Origin: Impatiens glandulifera
Lineage: Eukaryota; Streptophyta; Magnoliopsida; Ericales; Balsaminaceae
Length of the DNA: 64,000 nt
NCBI RefSeq assembly: GCF_907164915.1
Contig: NC_061870.1
Coordinates: 25,395,348 to 25,459,347 of the forward strand
Direction of reading: 5' to 3'
This document shows positions 35,199 through 49,977 of this stretch, piece by piece (positions within the stretch are counted from its first letter, which is position 1; each line of letters starts with the position of its first letter). A program made the position numbers and the translations under genes. The notes beneath the pieces were generated by a model that was not told the origin of the DNA, did not search any database, and saw nothing but the letters and a program-made list of their open reading frames with translations.

Positions 35199-35682
35199 TA
35201 TATATAAACCTCTTATTATTCTTTTTCATTTCACATTTGAATCTCTATCTCTTGCTCATCTTCTTTTTGTTTTAAATGTAGAGAACTATTTTTAATTTAT
35301 CAGTTCTTCGGGTTTTCATATTTTCAACTAGGTAAGTATAAAAAAAATCCTTGAATTTCTATAAAAAGGTCAAATCAACAATTTATTGAATGATTTGTTA
35401 AATGGTAGAAATTTGTTTTTGATATAGCATTAGAATTAAAATTTATAAAATCAACACCTAAAACTTTTGAAAAGTTAATAGAAAAATATATAATTTTAGT
35501 TTTAATTTTAATTTTGGAAAGAGCTTTCATAATCCATTTTTGATAAATTTTGTTATAGAAGATTAATAACTTTAATTTCATTTTTTTTACTATCTTTATG
35601 AATAAATTAAAGAGAAATTATATTTTAATATATATATAAAAGAATTTAAGAATTAATTTGTTTTGTTGAATGAAATTTGCAG
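35199..35682 (+). promoter_or_regulatory. A3 promoter, leader exon and leader intron
   Basis: TATA box at 35199-35208; leader ends CAACTAG before GTAAGT (near 35332); acceptor TTTGCAG ends at 35682. Confidence 0.65.
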
Positions 35683-36860
35683 ATGAATATGAACCGAAGG
35701 ATCTCTTCTAACAATGGTAATGGGTTACTTGAGAATTTGGAGTTGAATTACTTAAGATCGATAGAGTCATTTGATCATCATCAGGTGCCTTTGAGCTGGA
35801 TTAACGGGAGACCTGCAGTGGATGCAGGACATCATCGTGATCAAGACCATATATCCATGATGATGTTGAGTAATATCCGTAGAAGATTATCACCCATAAA
35901 TGGAAATCAGCAATCCCATCTTCTTCATTTAACCATTACTTCACGCAAAACTCTCGTCATGATCCCCTCGCCATCTCCCGTGCTCACAACCAGAGCTTCG
36001 TTCGTTTAAGCATTATGCCGTCACCTCCGATCCAAACCAGTAGTCCGGCCATGATGTGGCCGCAGCAGCAGCATCAGCTAATTCAAGAGCAAAACCCCAT
36101 CGGCGCCGAGAGGAATTTCTTGGCCATGGGTGGCGCCATCCCCGTCAACCATTTCTCTCCAATTGATTATCATGAATTTTTCTATGAACTCTATCCTAAT
36201 CAAATTAAACCCACTCCCAACACACAATTATAATCAAAATCAATCCCCTCCCACTGTTAATCTTGGTTACAGTAATATCCTAACCAAGATCAACAACAGC
36301 AATCCTACTTGGATTGGCAGCAGGAACAGAATTATAATCAACAACTGCAATCCCTCATCATGATCCCCTCGACATTACCCGTGCTCCGAATCAGAGCCTC
36401 GCTCGTTTAAGAACTATGACGTCACCGCCGATCCAAACCAGTAGTCTGCCGCAACCAATTCAAGATCAAAACCAATAGTCATCGAGGGTTCTAGAGTACC
36501 ATGAGTTTCCTTCCATTTTTAATTCGGTCATTTATGTATACTTATTAGAACAAGCTTCTACTTACTTCTGATAATTAAACAAAACTGTAATTTTTTGCTT
36601 TTTTTCATATTTTTGTTTTTTTCCTTGCTGAACTAAATTTGATTTGTATGCGTTTTTTTTAATTGAAGAAACTCATTGTTTGGTATGCACCATTTTCGGT
36701 AAAAATATATTTATTTTTCTTTTTATTATAATGACAAGTTTGTTTTATAGGAATGTTGTTGCAAACGGGAAGAAAATGATTTATCATCTCCTCTTTCACA
36801 ATTTTTTTTTATCATTGAGAATATTGGAAATGAACATCTCCTTCTTGCAATAGCAGAAAT
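35683..36860 (+). pseudogene. Decayed RING-finger paralogue A3
   Basis: Starts MNMNRRISSNNGNG. The first frame is lost after SHLLHLTITSRKT and stops at 36009. A second frame (MPSPPIQTSSPAMMW) runs to 36233 because this copy keeps CGGCGCC. The internal 110-bp tandem duplication and degenerate RING-exon relics are present as in A1. Confidence 0.72.
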
Positions 36861-36869
36861 GTCAATTTT

Positions 36870-37980
36870 ATGTTTACTATGACAAAAAATGTGAAATGGA
36901 CAATAGACAATATCACCACAACCATTAATTTTTTTAATCAAATGGATCTGAGTAATTTGCAGAATATTGAGTAGAAAAAATAAAAGATAAATAATGTAAT
37001 ACTAAGATGATTTGAAATTTATATTCAATCAAACATTACATTTAAACAAAATATTATGAAGATTATTTGATTTTATATGACTGTCAATAAAAAAAAAACC
37101 TATTTTTTCTAAAAGAATCTTATCTATCCATATTAGAAATGTCAATACTGACATATTTAAAAGGAAGGAAATCAATTGAAATGTTAAGAATTTAATTTTT
37201 TATTTTTTGTGTTTATTTTAATCACTTACCATTCAACATTCAAACGTACAATGCACAAAATAATCCTATTATTCTTAAAATTTACGAGAATTTCAGTTAC
37301 ACATAATAAATAAGTTAATCGAAATATCAAAAAGAAAACGTGCAAGAAAGAAACTCTAAGTATTTTCATGTGTGGTTAATCCCTGGCTAGAAATATGTCA
37401 ATCGATAGAAAAGATATTGTTTTAATATTAATTGTAATATGTTAGCTTAAGTATTCAAGGACAAAATTCTAAAAGATGATACAAAATTGAGATTGTTTTA
37501 TCGAAATCTATAAGATCCTTACCAATAATAGTACATTATTTATATGCTATGTCTATGTCTATGATTTTATTATTTTGTATCTCCAAGTGTGAATGATAAC
37601 ATCGAAAACCTGATGTGAGACTTCTTATGTGTGTGTTTTCAGCAACTTTATGGGAGTCTTCGTAATCTTCTTTCACCCACTTGGTTAGATACGTAAAAGA
37701 AAGAAATGCAAGCAACTTAGAGGTTTGAGCATTCATGATTTCATATCTCCATTGTTAAAGAGGTTATGTTTGGAGAGATATAAATCCTAAAAAAATGATT
37801 TTATTCATACCTAACAAAAAAAACTTTAAAACGTTGAGAACTCGTCACAATCTAAGTGTATGTAGTAATTAGAAAGTAATTAGGATGGTCGAGCTACAAT
37901 CATGGGATACTCCTAGATGGGGAGATAAGAATTGTTATAGGGTTTTACTTTTTTACTCAACATTGACAAACCCTTTGAAA
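36870..37980. other. AT-rich spacer, unit 3
   Basis: Counterpart of 1870-2940. No gene recognised. Confidence 0.5.
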
Positions 37981-38035
37981 ATTGAGTGTTCATGGAATTT
38001 TTTATCAAGCAGATGATGAGCTAGAAGTACAATAT

Positions 38036-38401
38036 TGTTGAGTTATGAAGCCTACACTTATAATAAACTCTACATTGTTAATTAGAGTTTATTGGGTTTT
38101 CTTTTTAGTTTTGGGCTTGGGCCTCACCAAAGTTATTTAGGTTTATTACCTGAATGTTTACCCTATAAATATGTAATTATTAAGGGTTTACATTGTAGAG
38201 ACAGAATTCTAGAGAGATAAAGTGTGAGGCAAAAACTCTGTATTCTTTTTTCTTCTTCATAGTAAATCTGGTGGTGGCTGAAGTGAATGTAGCTCCATTT
38301 GAGTGAACCACTATAAATCTGTGTGTTCTTGTGTTCTTCTTTCTTGTGTTTTTACAGATTATTTTCAAGCAGGTCGGGTTTGGGAGATATAAATCCTAAC
38401 A
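38036..38401 (+). repeat. 5' LTR of younger copia, unit 3
   Basis: 366 bp. It shares 5'-LTR-specific states (CTCACC, CTGTATTC, GGTGGCTG) with units 1 and 4. Confidence 0.95.
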
Positions 38402-38444
38402 ACTTGTATCAGAGCAGCTAGGCTAGATCTGGGCATTGGAAACA

Positions 38445-41400
38445 ATGGCAAGTGAGAACAGTATATGATATGGGTTTGGAAGATTTGATGGGACATATTA
38501 TGCCTTCTGGAGAATGCAGATTGAAGATTATCTCTATGGAAAGAAGCTTCATGTTCCTTTGACTGAGAAATCAGAGAAGATGGATGAAGCTGAATGGAAA
38601 CTCCTTGATAGACAAGTTTTGGGAATTGTCCGATTGACGCTAGCCAAGACAGTTGCTCACAATGTAGCAAAGGAGAAGACCACCATGGGTCTGATGAAAG
38701 CTCTTTCTGATATGTATGAGAAACCATCTGCTAACAATAATGAAAAGACTTAATGAAAAGACTCTTTACTTAAGAATGGTTGATGGTACTTCTGTCACTA
38801 CTCATTTGAATGAATTAAATACAATTGTAAATCAATTGCTATCTGTTGAGATTTGGGGATGAAGTTAGTGCCCTGATTTTGTTAGCATCTCTACCAAATA
38901 GTTGGGAACCTATGAGGGCAGCAATTAGTAATTCAGTTGGAAATGCTAAACTGAAATTTGTTGAAGTTAGAGATCGTATTCTTGCTGAAGAGGTTCGTAA
39001 AATCGATTCTAGTGAAACATTCAAAGGTTCTGTTCTGAATGTGGAAAACAAGGGAAGAAGTAATGATAGAAATTTTAACCGAGGTAAGAACAAATCTATG
39101 TCGAGGAGCAAGAGGAGTCAATCCAAGTCTGTGCGGACATTTGAGTGCTGAAATTGTGGTAAACAGGGTCATTTGAAGAGAAACTGCAAAGCACCGAAGA
39201 AAAACGGTGATGATAAAAATGATGCAGCCAACGTTGTTACAAAATCTGTCACTGATGCGTTACTTCTGTCTGTTGATAGCCCGATAGATTCATGGGTTTT
39301 AGACTCAGGAACGTCTTTCCACACCACTACTCACAAAGAATTAATGGAGAATTTTGTGGCTGAAAATTGTGGGAAAGTTTATCTCGCAGATGGTGAGCCA
39401 CTGGATATTGTTGGCATTGGTGACATCAAATTAAAGATGGAAAATGGTTCTGTTTAGAAGATTAATAAGGTGAGACACATTCCAGGTTTAATGTGCAATC
39501 TGATTTTTGTTACACAACTTGATGAAGAATGTCACAATTTTAGTTGTGGAAATGGTGCGTGGAAGGTGACTAAAGGAGCAATTGTTGTTGCTCGAGGTCA
39601 TAAAACTGGAACGTTATACACGACTTCAACTTGTAGAGAAACAGTTGCTGCTGTAGTTGATGACTCGAACAACAATGAGTTGTGGCATTGCAGGTTGGGC
39701 CATATGAGTGAAAAATGGATGAAAATTCTTTTGAAGAATGGACAGATTCCAGAACTAAAGTCTGTTGAACATCAGTTATGTGAAAACTGCATTCTTGGAA
39801 AACAGAAACGAGTGAGTTTCTTAAAGATTGGGAAGGAGCTCAAGAAAGAAAGGATAGAGTTGGTACACACTGATGTATGGGGACCTACACATGTTTCTTC
39901 TATTGGCGGATCACAATACTACGTGACATTTATAGATGATTCGACAAGAAAGGTATGGGTATATTTTATGAAGCACAAGTCTGAAGTATTTGCTATTTTC
40001 AAGAAATGGAAGGCTTTGGTTGAAAATGAAACAAATCAGAAAGTTAAGTGCTTGAAATCCGACAACGGAGGTGGATATATCAATTCAGATTTCAAAGAGT
40101 ATTGTGATGTGAATGAGATCAGTATGGTGAAGATTGTTCCCCGAACGCCTCAAGAGAATGGAGTAGCTGAACGAATGAATCGAACATTGAACGAGCGTGC
40201 TAGAAGCATGAGATTGCATGCAGGGCTGCCTAAAACTTTCTGGGCAGAAGCTATTAATACTGCTGCCTATTTGATAAACAAGGGACCCTCTGTTCCTCTT
40301 GAATTCAGAATTACTGAAGAAGCCTGGAGCAATAAAAAGGTAAACCTTTCTTATTTGAAAGTGTTTGGTTGTTTATCATTGTTCATATTAATGAATGTGA
40401 TAGGAGCAAACTTGATCCAAAGTCTAATAAATGTTTTTTCATTGGTTATGGTGATATCGAGTTTGGTTATCGTTTCTGGAATAATCAAAATTGGAAGATC
40501 ATTCGTAGCAGAAATGTTATCTTCAATGAACAAGTTCTCTACAAAGATTGTGTTAGGAAGACATCAGATGGCGATTCCAAGTTGAAAGAGATTGGTACAG
40601 TCGATTTGAGAGAATTTTCAACTGAATATATACCGACTGTCGAAAAAGACCAGTGTGTTGTTGAAGATGAAATCGTTGAGAACGTGGCCCCAAAGGTAAA
40701 TCAGCAAACACCGGTTATACAGTTGAGAAGATCGTCAAGGAATCGAAAACCAGTTGAGAGGTGATCTCCATCTTTGAACTATATCTTGTTGACAGATAGA
40801 GGTGAACCTGAATGTTATGAGGAAGCAATACAATCTGATGAATCGATTAAGTGAGAGTCTTCTATAAAAAATGAGATGGACTCTTTGATATTGAATCAAA
40901 CTTGGGAGCTCACTAAGCTTCCAAAAGGAAAGAAAGCACTTCACAACAAATGGATCTTCGGGATAAAATAAGAACATGATAAAACCATAAGGTACAAGGC
41001 AAGGTTGGTTGTGAAATGATTTCAACAGAAAGAATGTATTGACTACAATGAAATCTTCTCTCCAGTAGTTAAATTGATGACAATCAGAACTATTTTGAGT
41101 TTGGTTGTGAAAGAAGACCTTCATCTTCAACAAATAGATGTCAAAAATTCTTTTCTTCATGGTGATTTAGATGAAGACATTTATATGCGACAACCAGAAG
41201 GATTTGAAATCAAAGGAAAAGATGAGCTTGTGTGTAAGCTTCAGAAGAGTCTGTATGGTTTGAAATAGGCTCCAAGGCAATGGTACAAGAAGTTCGACAG
41301 CTTCATGAAAAGTAACAATTTTCTAAGGTGTGAAGCTGATCATTGTTGTTATATCAAGAGATTTGATAAAGAGTACATTATTCTGCTCCTCTACGTTGAT

Positions 41401-42348
41401 GACATGTTGATTGCTGGAGCAAGGTTGTATGAGATTAACAAGCTCAAGAAAGAGTTGTCTGAAAAGTTTGCAATGAAGGATTTGGGTGCTGCTAAACAAA
41501 TCCTTAGGATGAGAATTTTCAGGGATGAAGAAGTTATCAAGCTTTCACAAGAAGAATATGTGAAGAAAGTTCTTAGGAGGTTCAACTTGTATGATGCAAA
41601 ACCAGTTACTACCCCCTTAGCTAGTCACTTCAAACTATCTAAAGATCAGTCTCCTTCAACAGAGGAGGAGAAAAATTACATGGCCACTATTCTGTATGCC
41701 TCTTCCATTGGTTGTATTATGTATGCGATGGTTTGCATAAGACCAGACATAACACATGCAGTGGGAGTTGTTAGCAGATTCATGAGCAACCCGGGTAGAC
41801 AACATTAGGAAGTAGTAAAGTGGATACTACGATACTTAAGAGGAAGTACGGGTCTCGTTTTGTGTTTTCGAAAGTCTAATATGTGTTTGGAAGGATATGT
41901 TGATGCTGACAATGGTGGTGATGTTGATAGTAGGAAGAGCAAAACAAGGTACATTTATACTCTATGAGGTACTGCAATCAGTTGAGTTTCAAAATTACAG
42001 AAGATTGTTGCTCTTTCTAGTTGTGAGGCAGAGTATGTTGCTGTGACAGAAGCTGCTAAGGAGATGATGTTGTTACAACCCTTTTTGCGAGAATTTTATC
42101 AAGACTGCGAGGGAAGTGTGTTGCGATGCGACAGTCAGAGTGTCATTCATTTGGCAAAGAATCCTGTTTATCATGGCAGGATGAAGCATATACAGGTTCG
42201 TTATCATTTCATCCGATCATCTTTAGAAGATGGAGTATTAGCTCTTGAGAAGATTCATGGGAGTGAGAATCCAGTTGATATGTTGACGAAAGCTGTGACA
42301 AATGAGAAACTGAAGTTGTGTGCAATTTCAATTGGTCTTCTTCGTTAA
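38445..42348 (+). pseudogene. Broken copia gag-pol polyprotein, unit 3
   Basis: Same domains as unit 1, with more stops. TGA is at codon 8 of gag (shared with unit 4) and in the zinc knuckle (39149-39151, shared by all). Private TAG stops lie at 39455-39457, 41266-41268 (in GLKQAP of RT) and 41806-41808. The first integrase Asp is kept (HTDVWGP), but the second catalytic motif reads DNGGGY rather than DNGGEY. Confidence 0.95.
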
Positions 42349-42410
42349 GACACCGAATGGAAAGCCACTACCGATCGAGAGATGATGAAGTTAGTCTCCA
42401 AGTGGGAGAT

Positions 42411-42775
42411 TGTTGAGTTATGGAGCCTACACTTATAATAAACTCTACATTGTTAATTAGAGTTTATTGGGTTTTCTTTTTAGTATTGGGCTTGGGCCTG
42501 ACCAAAGTTATTTAGGTTTATTACCTGAATGTTTACCCTATAAATATGTAATTATTAAGGGTTTACATTGTGGAGACAGAATTCTAGAGAGATAAAGTGT
42601 GAGGCAAAAACTCTATATTCCTTCTTCTTTTCATAGTAAATCTGGTGGTGACTGAAGTGGATGTAGCTCAATTTGAGTAAACCACTATAAATTTGTGTGT
42701 TCTTGTGTTCTTCTTTCTTGTGTTTTTACAGATTGTTTTCAAGCAGGTCGGATTTGGGAGATACAAATCCTAACA
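42411..42775 (+). repeat. 3' LTR of younger copia, unit 3
   Basis: 365 bp, following polypurine tract AAGTGGGAGAT and ending CCTAACA. Confidence 0.95.
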
Positions 42776-43135
42776 AATATGACTTATTGGTAGACTATTA
42801 GATTCATGGGATACATTAAGAACGTCATTGTCTAACTTAACTGCAAATAGTATTTGTACTACGGAGGTGGTGAAGAGTAGTGTCCTTATTAAAGAGATGA
42901 GAATAAAATCATATGGTTCTTCTTCGCATTTTGATGTCCTACTTACTAAAAGAAAATGGATAATTAAGAGTAGAGATCGTAATATGAAAAGTATAGCAAA
43001 AATAGATCTGATAACAATGCTAATATTGAGTGATATCATTGTGGCAAAAAGGAACATATTAAGAAATTTTGTCGAATGTTCCAAAGAGATAACAAAAATA
43101 CAAATGATAAAGAAATGAAAATCGATGATAGTGAC

Positions 43136-43891
43136 TAGGGGTGTTTTCGGGTTATTCGAGTTCCTCGGTTTTCAATTGTTTTAAAAAATTTGAAAACCAT
43201 ACTGAATTCGAATAAATTTTACTAAAACCAAACTGAATTCGAATTCAAATAATTTAAATTCAAACCGAATTCATTTTTTAATTTTATTGCCATATCGATT
43301 TATAATTCGAATTAGAGATATTAAAAGTATAAAACTATACCAAAAAAAATAAAAATCACTCAAACTATTCTTAGTCACTTATCGTTGATATTTAATGTTC
43401 GACAGTTGAACGACAGAAATAAAAAAAATGTTTGCGACTATCAAGATATGACTGGTGAAATAGCTAGATGAGTAAGAAGTTTTAGAGATTCTTAGAATTA
43501 GATATGAGGTGGGCGACTTGAAATAATAAGAAGGAAGGAAGGAAGGTGGATGGTTAAAGGGTGGGGGAAAGGGAATGAGGAATAGAGTTTTATTGGGTTG
43601 AATAAAAATATTAGGAATATATTAGGAAACTCATAGTAATTTAATATATAATTATTTAATTATATATAATAATTATATAGTATATAATTAAAATAATTAA
43701 TAAAAAATGAATTCAGTTTTTGATTTGGTTTTTGAGTTGAAACCCAAACTCGAAAACCAAACCCAAAATTGTATTTGAATTCGAATTTGAATCGTTTAGA
43801 ATTCGATTCAACAAAAATAAAATTTGAATTCAGTGAATTCGAATTCGGTCAAATATTCGGTTTAGACCAAATATTGAACATCCCACCCTTA
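43136..43891. mobile_element. Non-autonomous hAT-type element, unit 3
   Basis: Target duplication ATAGTGAC at 43128-43135 and 43892-43899. 756 bp, including a private GGAA microsatellite expansion near 43532. Confidence 0.84.
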
Positions 43892-44539
43892 ATAGTGACA
43901 AACATGAAAAAGTTAATGTGGCCACCGATTATTTCTTTAGATTGTATGCTGATAATGTCAATCTCGCTTGTCACGAGACTAGTAGGGTGATTGAAAGCGA
44001 CGCTTCAATACACACCACATCATGGAGGGATTTCTTTACGTCATGCACTTCGAGTGATTGTGGAAGTGTTAAAATGGGTAACAACGACATTAGAAAATTT
44101 ATTGGTTTTGGAAACATGTGCCTAAAGCTTGAAAATGATAACAAATTGTTTCTGAAGAATGTGAAACACATCCCCGACATCTGTATGAATTTTATTATCC
44201 ACTAGAAAGTTCGATGATGAAGGTTTTTATAATACTTTTCGTGATGGGAAATAGAAACTTACTAAAGGCTCCTTTATATTGACAAAGGGAGAAAAATGTT
44301 CCTCATTGTATATGATATATAAAACAATTGCACATTCTTCTGTCAATGCAATTGATGATGAGAAAAACATTGGGCTTTGGCACAACATACTTTGTCATAT
44401 GTGCACGAAATGCCTGATGATATTGGCTAGAAAAGTCTTAATTTCCTCTATAGTCAAAATGGTTATTTGAAGAAGTGTGCTCATTGTTTAGTGAGGAAGA
44501 CTAGAATTGTATTTAAGAATATTCCTCACACACGAAAAC

Positions 44540-45055
44540 GATCTGTTTTATTCGATCCGTATTAAGTCCAAGTTATATTTATCAAATCTGTAATTAAAAA
44601 AAATATTGATTAACACGGATTGGATTTGGATTGGTTTGAATATAATTTTTATAATCTAATTTAACATTTTTTATCTAATTATTTAATTTTCGATTTATTT
44701 TACTATTTAATGTTTAATATGTTTAATTAACTTAATTATTATTAAATTTTTATTGTTATATTTAATTATTATTTATTTATAATAATATTTATTTTTGTTA
44801 AACCTCTAATTCGTTAGTTTCGACTATTTTAATTAACTAATTAAAATTTGATAGTAAACAAATATTTGAATCTGATAAAAGAAATATTGACAAATGATGC
44901 GAAAATAAGTAAAACATATATTATTTTTATGTGAAATATAATTTAGAGAAAATCAAATTGAAAAATATAATTTTATCTCAATCCAATTCGAAGTACTGAA
45001 TCTGAACTAATATTTCAAATTCAGGTCAGATTGGATTTCAGAATGCTCACCCATA
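44540..45055. mobile_element. Small TIR element, unit 3 (left end deleted)
   Basis: The right end CACCCATA and the flanking GTC(C)AT remain. The left end and left target repeat are gone in a deletion that joins CACGAAAAC directly to GATCTGTTTTATTCG. Confidence 0.6.
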
Positions 45056-45840
45056 GTCATATGAAAACAAGGACACTTGGTGGTGCCTTATATAATTATA
45101 TTCTATAACTTTATTTATGATCATTCAACTAATTAGGTGTATACTTAAAAGTCTAAAGACTTTATTTATGATCATTCAACGAATTAGGTGTATACTTAAA
45201 AGTCTAAAGATCAAGTGTTAGATCTTTTTAAACAGTTTCATGTTCTCGTGGAAAGGCAAACTTGAACAAAACTTAAGTGTGTTCGGACGGATAATGGTGG
45301 TGAATACTGTGGTTCCTTTTGTAATTACAGTTCCTTTTGATGAAAATTATAGGAAGCAAGGAATTCAACATAAAAAATATATATATCCGAAGATACCTCA
45401 GTTAAATGGTTTAGCTGGGAGTATGAATCAAACACTAGTTGAAAGTGTGAGATATTTCCTTTTGTAATTACATCTTTCAAAATCTTTTTTGGGGTGAGGT
45501 TTTGAATACATTGGTATATGTTTTGAATCTCACGATGTTCGTTCTTTTGGATTTTGAGGTGCCAGACAAGATATGGTCGGAAAAGAAAGTTTTTTTATGA
45601 CTATTTATGCGTCTTTGGGTGCAAGGGTTTTGTTCACATTCCAAAAGATGAACGGTCTAAGCTTGATGTGAAGACGAGACATTTTATGTTAATCAATTAT
45701 GGAATGGATGAGTTTGGTTACCTATTGTATGATCATATTCGGAAAAAAGCTCTAAACACGTGTCGACTTGTGAAAGAATAAAAATATGATGAAGTTGTGG
45801 ATAATCACATAAGAAATTATTTGAATGTAAAATAAACCTT

Positions 45841-48800
45841 CATCAAAAGAATTCTAAGATTTATCATGGTGAATATTTTTGACCATATTGCTGAAATCAA
45901 CATATGGGTTCATATATAAAATTAGTTATAACCCTTAAAATCATTAATTTATATATTTTGTTTTACCCCTTTTTTTTGGGTAAAAAGTGAATTATGAAAT
46001 ACATATAGAACATCTATTTTCAATATAGTTAAGCTTAAAATAAGGAAATATTTGTATTATAAAGTGGTATCTTTTTGTTAATTTTAAAAAAACAATAAAC
46101 CCTGAAAAAAATTAAATAGATCTTTAGAAGCTTTTATTTCAAGTCTTAAATATTTTATGATTTTTGCTATAAATATTTTTGATGCTTTATTCATTTTGTA
46201 TTGTTCATATAATATTGTCAATTGATCACATGAATAGTAAGGTGCCTTAGTTATTAATAGTTTGAATTTGGTTTGGGGTTGATTCATAAAATAAAATATC
46301 ATTTTGAATAAATATTGTATTCATAACTTTAAAATGAAGCCAAAAATAAATTAAATAATTAATTGGAAGAATTATGTATTCATAAATCCTAAATTAATTA
46401 AGATAAATTTCAAAATTAAATTAAATAATTAATTGAATTGTTGTATTCATCGTTTCCAAATTATTTAAAATAAATGCCAAAAATAAAATTAAATAATTAA
46501 TTGGGAAGAATGTCGTATCCATTCATCCCAAAAAAAACAAAACAAAAAACCTAAAATACAAAAATAAACAATTAAAATAGACAAAATTAAATTTCATTTC
46601 TATTAGTTAAATTCTATATATTTTATAGGTTAAAATAAAAGTCAAAAAAAAAAAAGAAAATATCATATTCAAACAAGTCTAGAAGCTTACAATAGATTTG
46701 GTCAAGTGCGGCCTAAAAAAGTAAGTTGCATCGGCTAGATAACCATTCAATGGCTAAATGATTTTTCTTTACATTTAAGGTCATAAGCTATTTTTCTAAA
46801 ATCCCCAAAAAGTATAAATATATTTAAAAATATTTTTATAATATTCTCATGAAAAATATTTTAAAAAGGGACTACATGAATTTATTTTTAAATTTTAACA
46901 TCATTTTGTTGTTTTCGTTTTTTTAAACGTTGGGTTCCGCTTCTCCTTTAGAGTGCGATTAATCCCCACGAGTTAAATATATAGCCCGCTAACACACTTA
47001 ACCATTTAACTAGACACAAAACTTGTCGCCTGACGGGCTCGAACTCAGAACCTCCTTAATTGATATTTGTTAATACTGTTTTCCATAATTCTTGAAATTA
47101 ATCGTAGATAATTAATATTTATTTAGTATTTTAAAATTTTAAATATTAAATTTATATATATACCTAAATTATGAAAAATAATCGGACAAATAAAAATGTA
47201 AGGATAGTCAAAATTTTGTAAAGTATGTACCGTTTTTAATGGGTCAGAATGATATATGCAAAAAAACATCGATCTTAAGAATAATCTATGATAAAATTAC
47301 GTTTTTACACATAAAATAATCTTGATTTTTATTAAGTGACTACTCTTTAAATTAATTATTAATTTAATTTAATTTATAAAATTAAATTTAAATTATTATT
47401 CTAATCTCTCGTCACTTTAAAAATTTAATAAAAATAAGCATGTTATAAAATTTAATGGTCAATAAAATTATTTAATTATTTTATAATTGATTACTCTTTA
47501 AATAATGTTTTAAATAAACGAAACCCTTTGGACACCTACTTAACTATAATGTGTGTAATTTTTTAAAAAGCGCCCATGAAATGAAATCTGCTCCAATATA
47601 TTTAGAATAGAAAGGGAGACCATATTTATCACCCATATTAGTATATAATAATTTCAATAAATTACTTATAGAAATTCAATCAAATAGGAAGCAATGGATT
47701 GACTAGTTGAAATTTACTCTAATTTATAAAAATTATAAATATCAAATACATACATAAGAAATTATTTTTGAAATATTCTCTATTTTGAAATATTCTCTCT
47801 ACTTTTAAATTAATATTTCACCTCATTTATTTTTGTAGTAAAATATGAGTAAATTATTTACTTTTACAGTAAAAATGGTAGGAACATTTTAAAATCATTC
47901 AAAATCTGTTTTGTAGTAGGCCTTATTAGATTTGAAATTATTTTAATTAACTCTCATTATTCAATCAGCAATTTCTTTATCAATCATATCTTAAATACAA
48001 ATAATTTATATTTCTCTCTATATATACATATATATTTGCATATAATATATATATTTTTTATTTTGATAACTTGAAAATAACCCATTAATTATTCAAATAA
48101 GCCTAAATCAAACCAGGCCCAAGTGTTATGGTCTAATTAGGAAACTCGTTTTCATTATTGACAAGGTAATAATTGAAATAAGGGTAAGATATTCTAAATG
48201 GTTATATTTTTATAGGTAGAAAAATTAAATTCAAAATTATTAATATTCCAAAAGTATAATTATTTTTTGAAAACCACACACATTGTCATTAAATCCCACC
48301 CAAACTTGTAATTCAAATTTTTGTCTAAATTTAGTATAATAATAACTTAAATATTTGTTAATGTATACCTTTTTTTCATATAAATATATATTTGAAATTC
48401 TCGATATATGCATTCATTTGAAAAAAGAATTAATTATTTTATAAGTACAACAACAAATTATAATTTTAAAAAATATAAATTAAAACTACAAATAATGATA
48501 TTATAGAATATAAATTACAAATATCTCTTAATTAATAAATTATCTTATATAAGAATTGAATTTTTTTTTGTTTAGTAAATAATGATTCTTACTTATTATA
48601 TCAAGAAATTTTATTATATAAAGAAAATCTTAATGGTCAAATATAGTTAAGTTTATTTTCTAATAAAAAATATGTTAATTGTTTATCGGTTACAAAATGT
48701 TAATTGCTAATTGAGTCACGTTTACTTTTTATTAAAAAAAAGTATTAGTTGTTCAAATCATAAAAAAAACTTGAACAGTCAATTGAGTCACGTTTATTTA

Positions 48801-48880
48801 TATTAAAATAAAATATTAATTGCAATTTATATAAAATAATTGAAATAAATTGTTTTTAACTAATACAATAGACTTGACCA
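45841..48880. other. AT-rich spacer, unit 3
   Basis: Counterpart of 10841-13790, with degenerate repeats at 46318-46530 and the GC-richer patch at 46925-47055. No gene recognised. Confidence 0.5.
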
Positions 48881-49343
48881 CTAAACGACAATTAGATTAA
48901 CGCCCTCTAGCGAGTAATTTTGTTCTCTATCTCTTATATATGAAAATATCATCAAGAATTGTTAAAATTTACTTAGTTAGTGTTATTGCTTGATCTAACA
49001 TCGGTCTACAAATAATTGATTTAATGTCATATTACAACAATTTAAGTTTATATTTAGTTATTCATAAGCAAAAATAAAATATAAAAACAATGAAAAAATG
49101 AGAGTGATCCAAATGAATTAGCTATTGTTATTATCAAATACAAAATTATTTAGATTATTGTAATTTACTTAAATATTATAATACTAATATTAATACATGA
49201 ATACATGATAGGCTATTTATCTTTATTGGTAAAAAAATAGAAAAATCGTTTTCCTATATTAAAAGATTAAAAAAAAAATGCAATTATTGCTGTAATTTAA
49301 TTTTGGAAAAATTAAATAACTCTAGATTTTAACCCAATTCCAC

Positions 49344-49971
49344 TATATAAACGAGTTAGGCTTCCACTGATTTCATATCAAAAACTCTATCACTTGTGTC
49401 TCTTCTTAAAATTGTCTACTGAATTCTATTTCTTCTTTTTCATCAGTTTTTCAGTTTTCATTTCTCTAGTTAGGTAAGTATATCTCCATTCATTTCTTTT
49501 CACTTTATATATATATAATAGAATTAAATGCAATTTTGTATAGTTGATCATTTTACATAGAACAACGTGAGCTTGTAATCAAAGGTCAAATTAATTCGTT
49601 ATTCTTTATAATTTTTGACACGGTAAAAAGTTTTTTATCCACTAGACGTAGACACGTGATTAAAGATTTATCAAATTAATATCTTAAGCTTTTAAAAATG
49701 TTATAGAAAAATCAATTTTTGTTGTTGTTGATACGGTCAATAACTACTCTTGAAATTTTAAAAAAGTTTCAATGGTTTGAATTTTTTTTACCCCATTGAA
49801 CATATAATTTGAATTTTGAATATTTTCTTTGGGAAAGAGTTGATATATTATTCTATTTTTATAAATTTAGTTATAGAAGATACTTGATAACTCTAATTTA
49901 GTTAAACAGTTTATTTTATTTATTTATTTTGAATAAATGGGTATATAGTTTGATATGGATGAAATTTGTAG
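49344..49971 (+). promoter_or_regulatory. B3 promoter, leader exon and leader intron
   Basis: TATA box TATATAAA at 49344-49351. The leader ends CTCTAGTTAG at 49473. The intron runs from GTAAGT at 49474 to TTTGTAG at 49971 (B1 and B2 have TTTGCAG). Confidence 0.75.
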
Positions 49972-49977
49972 ATAAAT

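Larger units (their letters stand above)
38036..42775 (+). mobile_element. Younger Ty1/copia retrotransposon, unit 3
   Basis: 4740 bp with TSD AATAT at 38031-38035 and 42776-42780, the same target base as in units 1 and 4. PBS and polypurine tract as in unit 1. This is a copy made by unit duplication, not a separate insertion. Confidence 0.97.
42776..45840 (+). mobile_element. Older Ty1/copia fragment, unit 3
   Basis: Same gag, protease and integrase pieces as unit 1, with the same knuckle TGA and ESD in place of protease DSG. The integrase end YDYLCVFGCKGFVHIPKDER lies near 45600. About 65 bp at the start of the TIR element and the adjoining integrase is deleted near 44540. Confidence 0.87.
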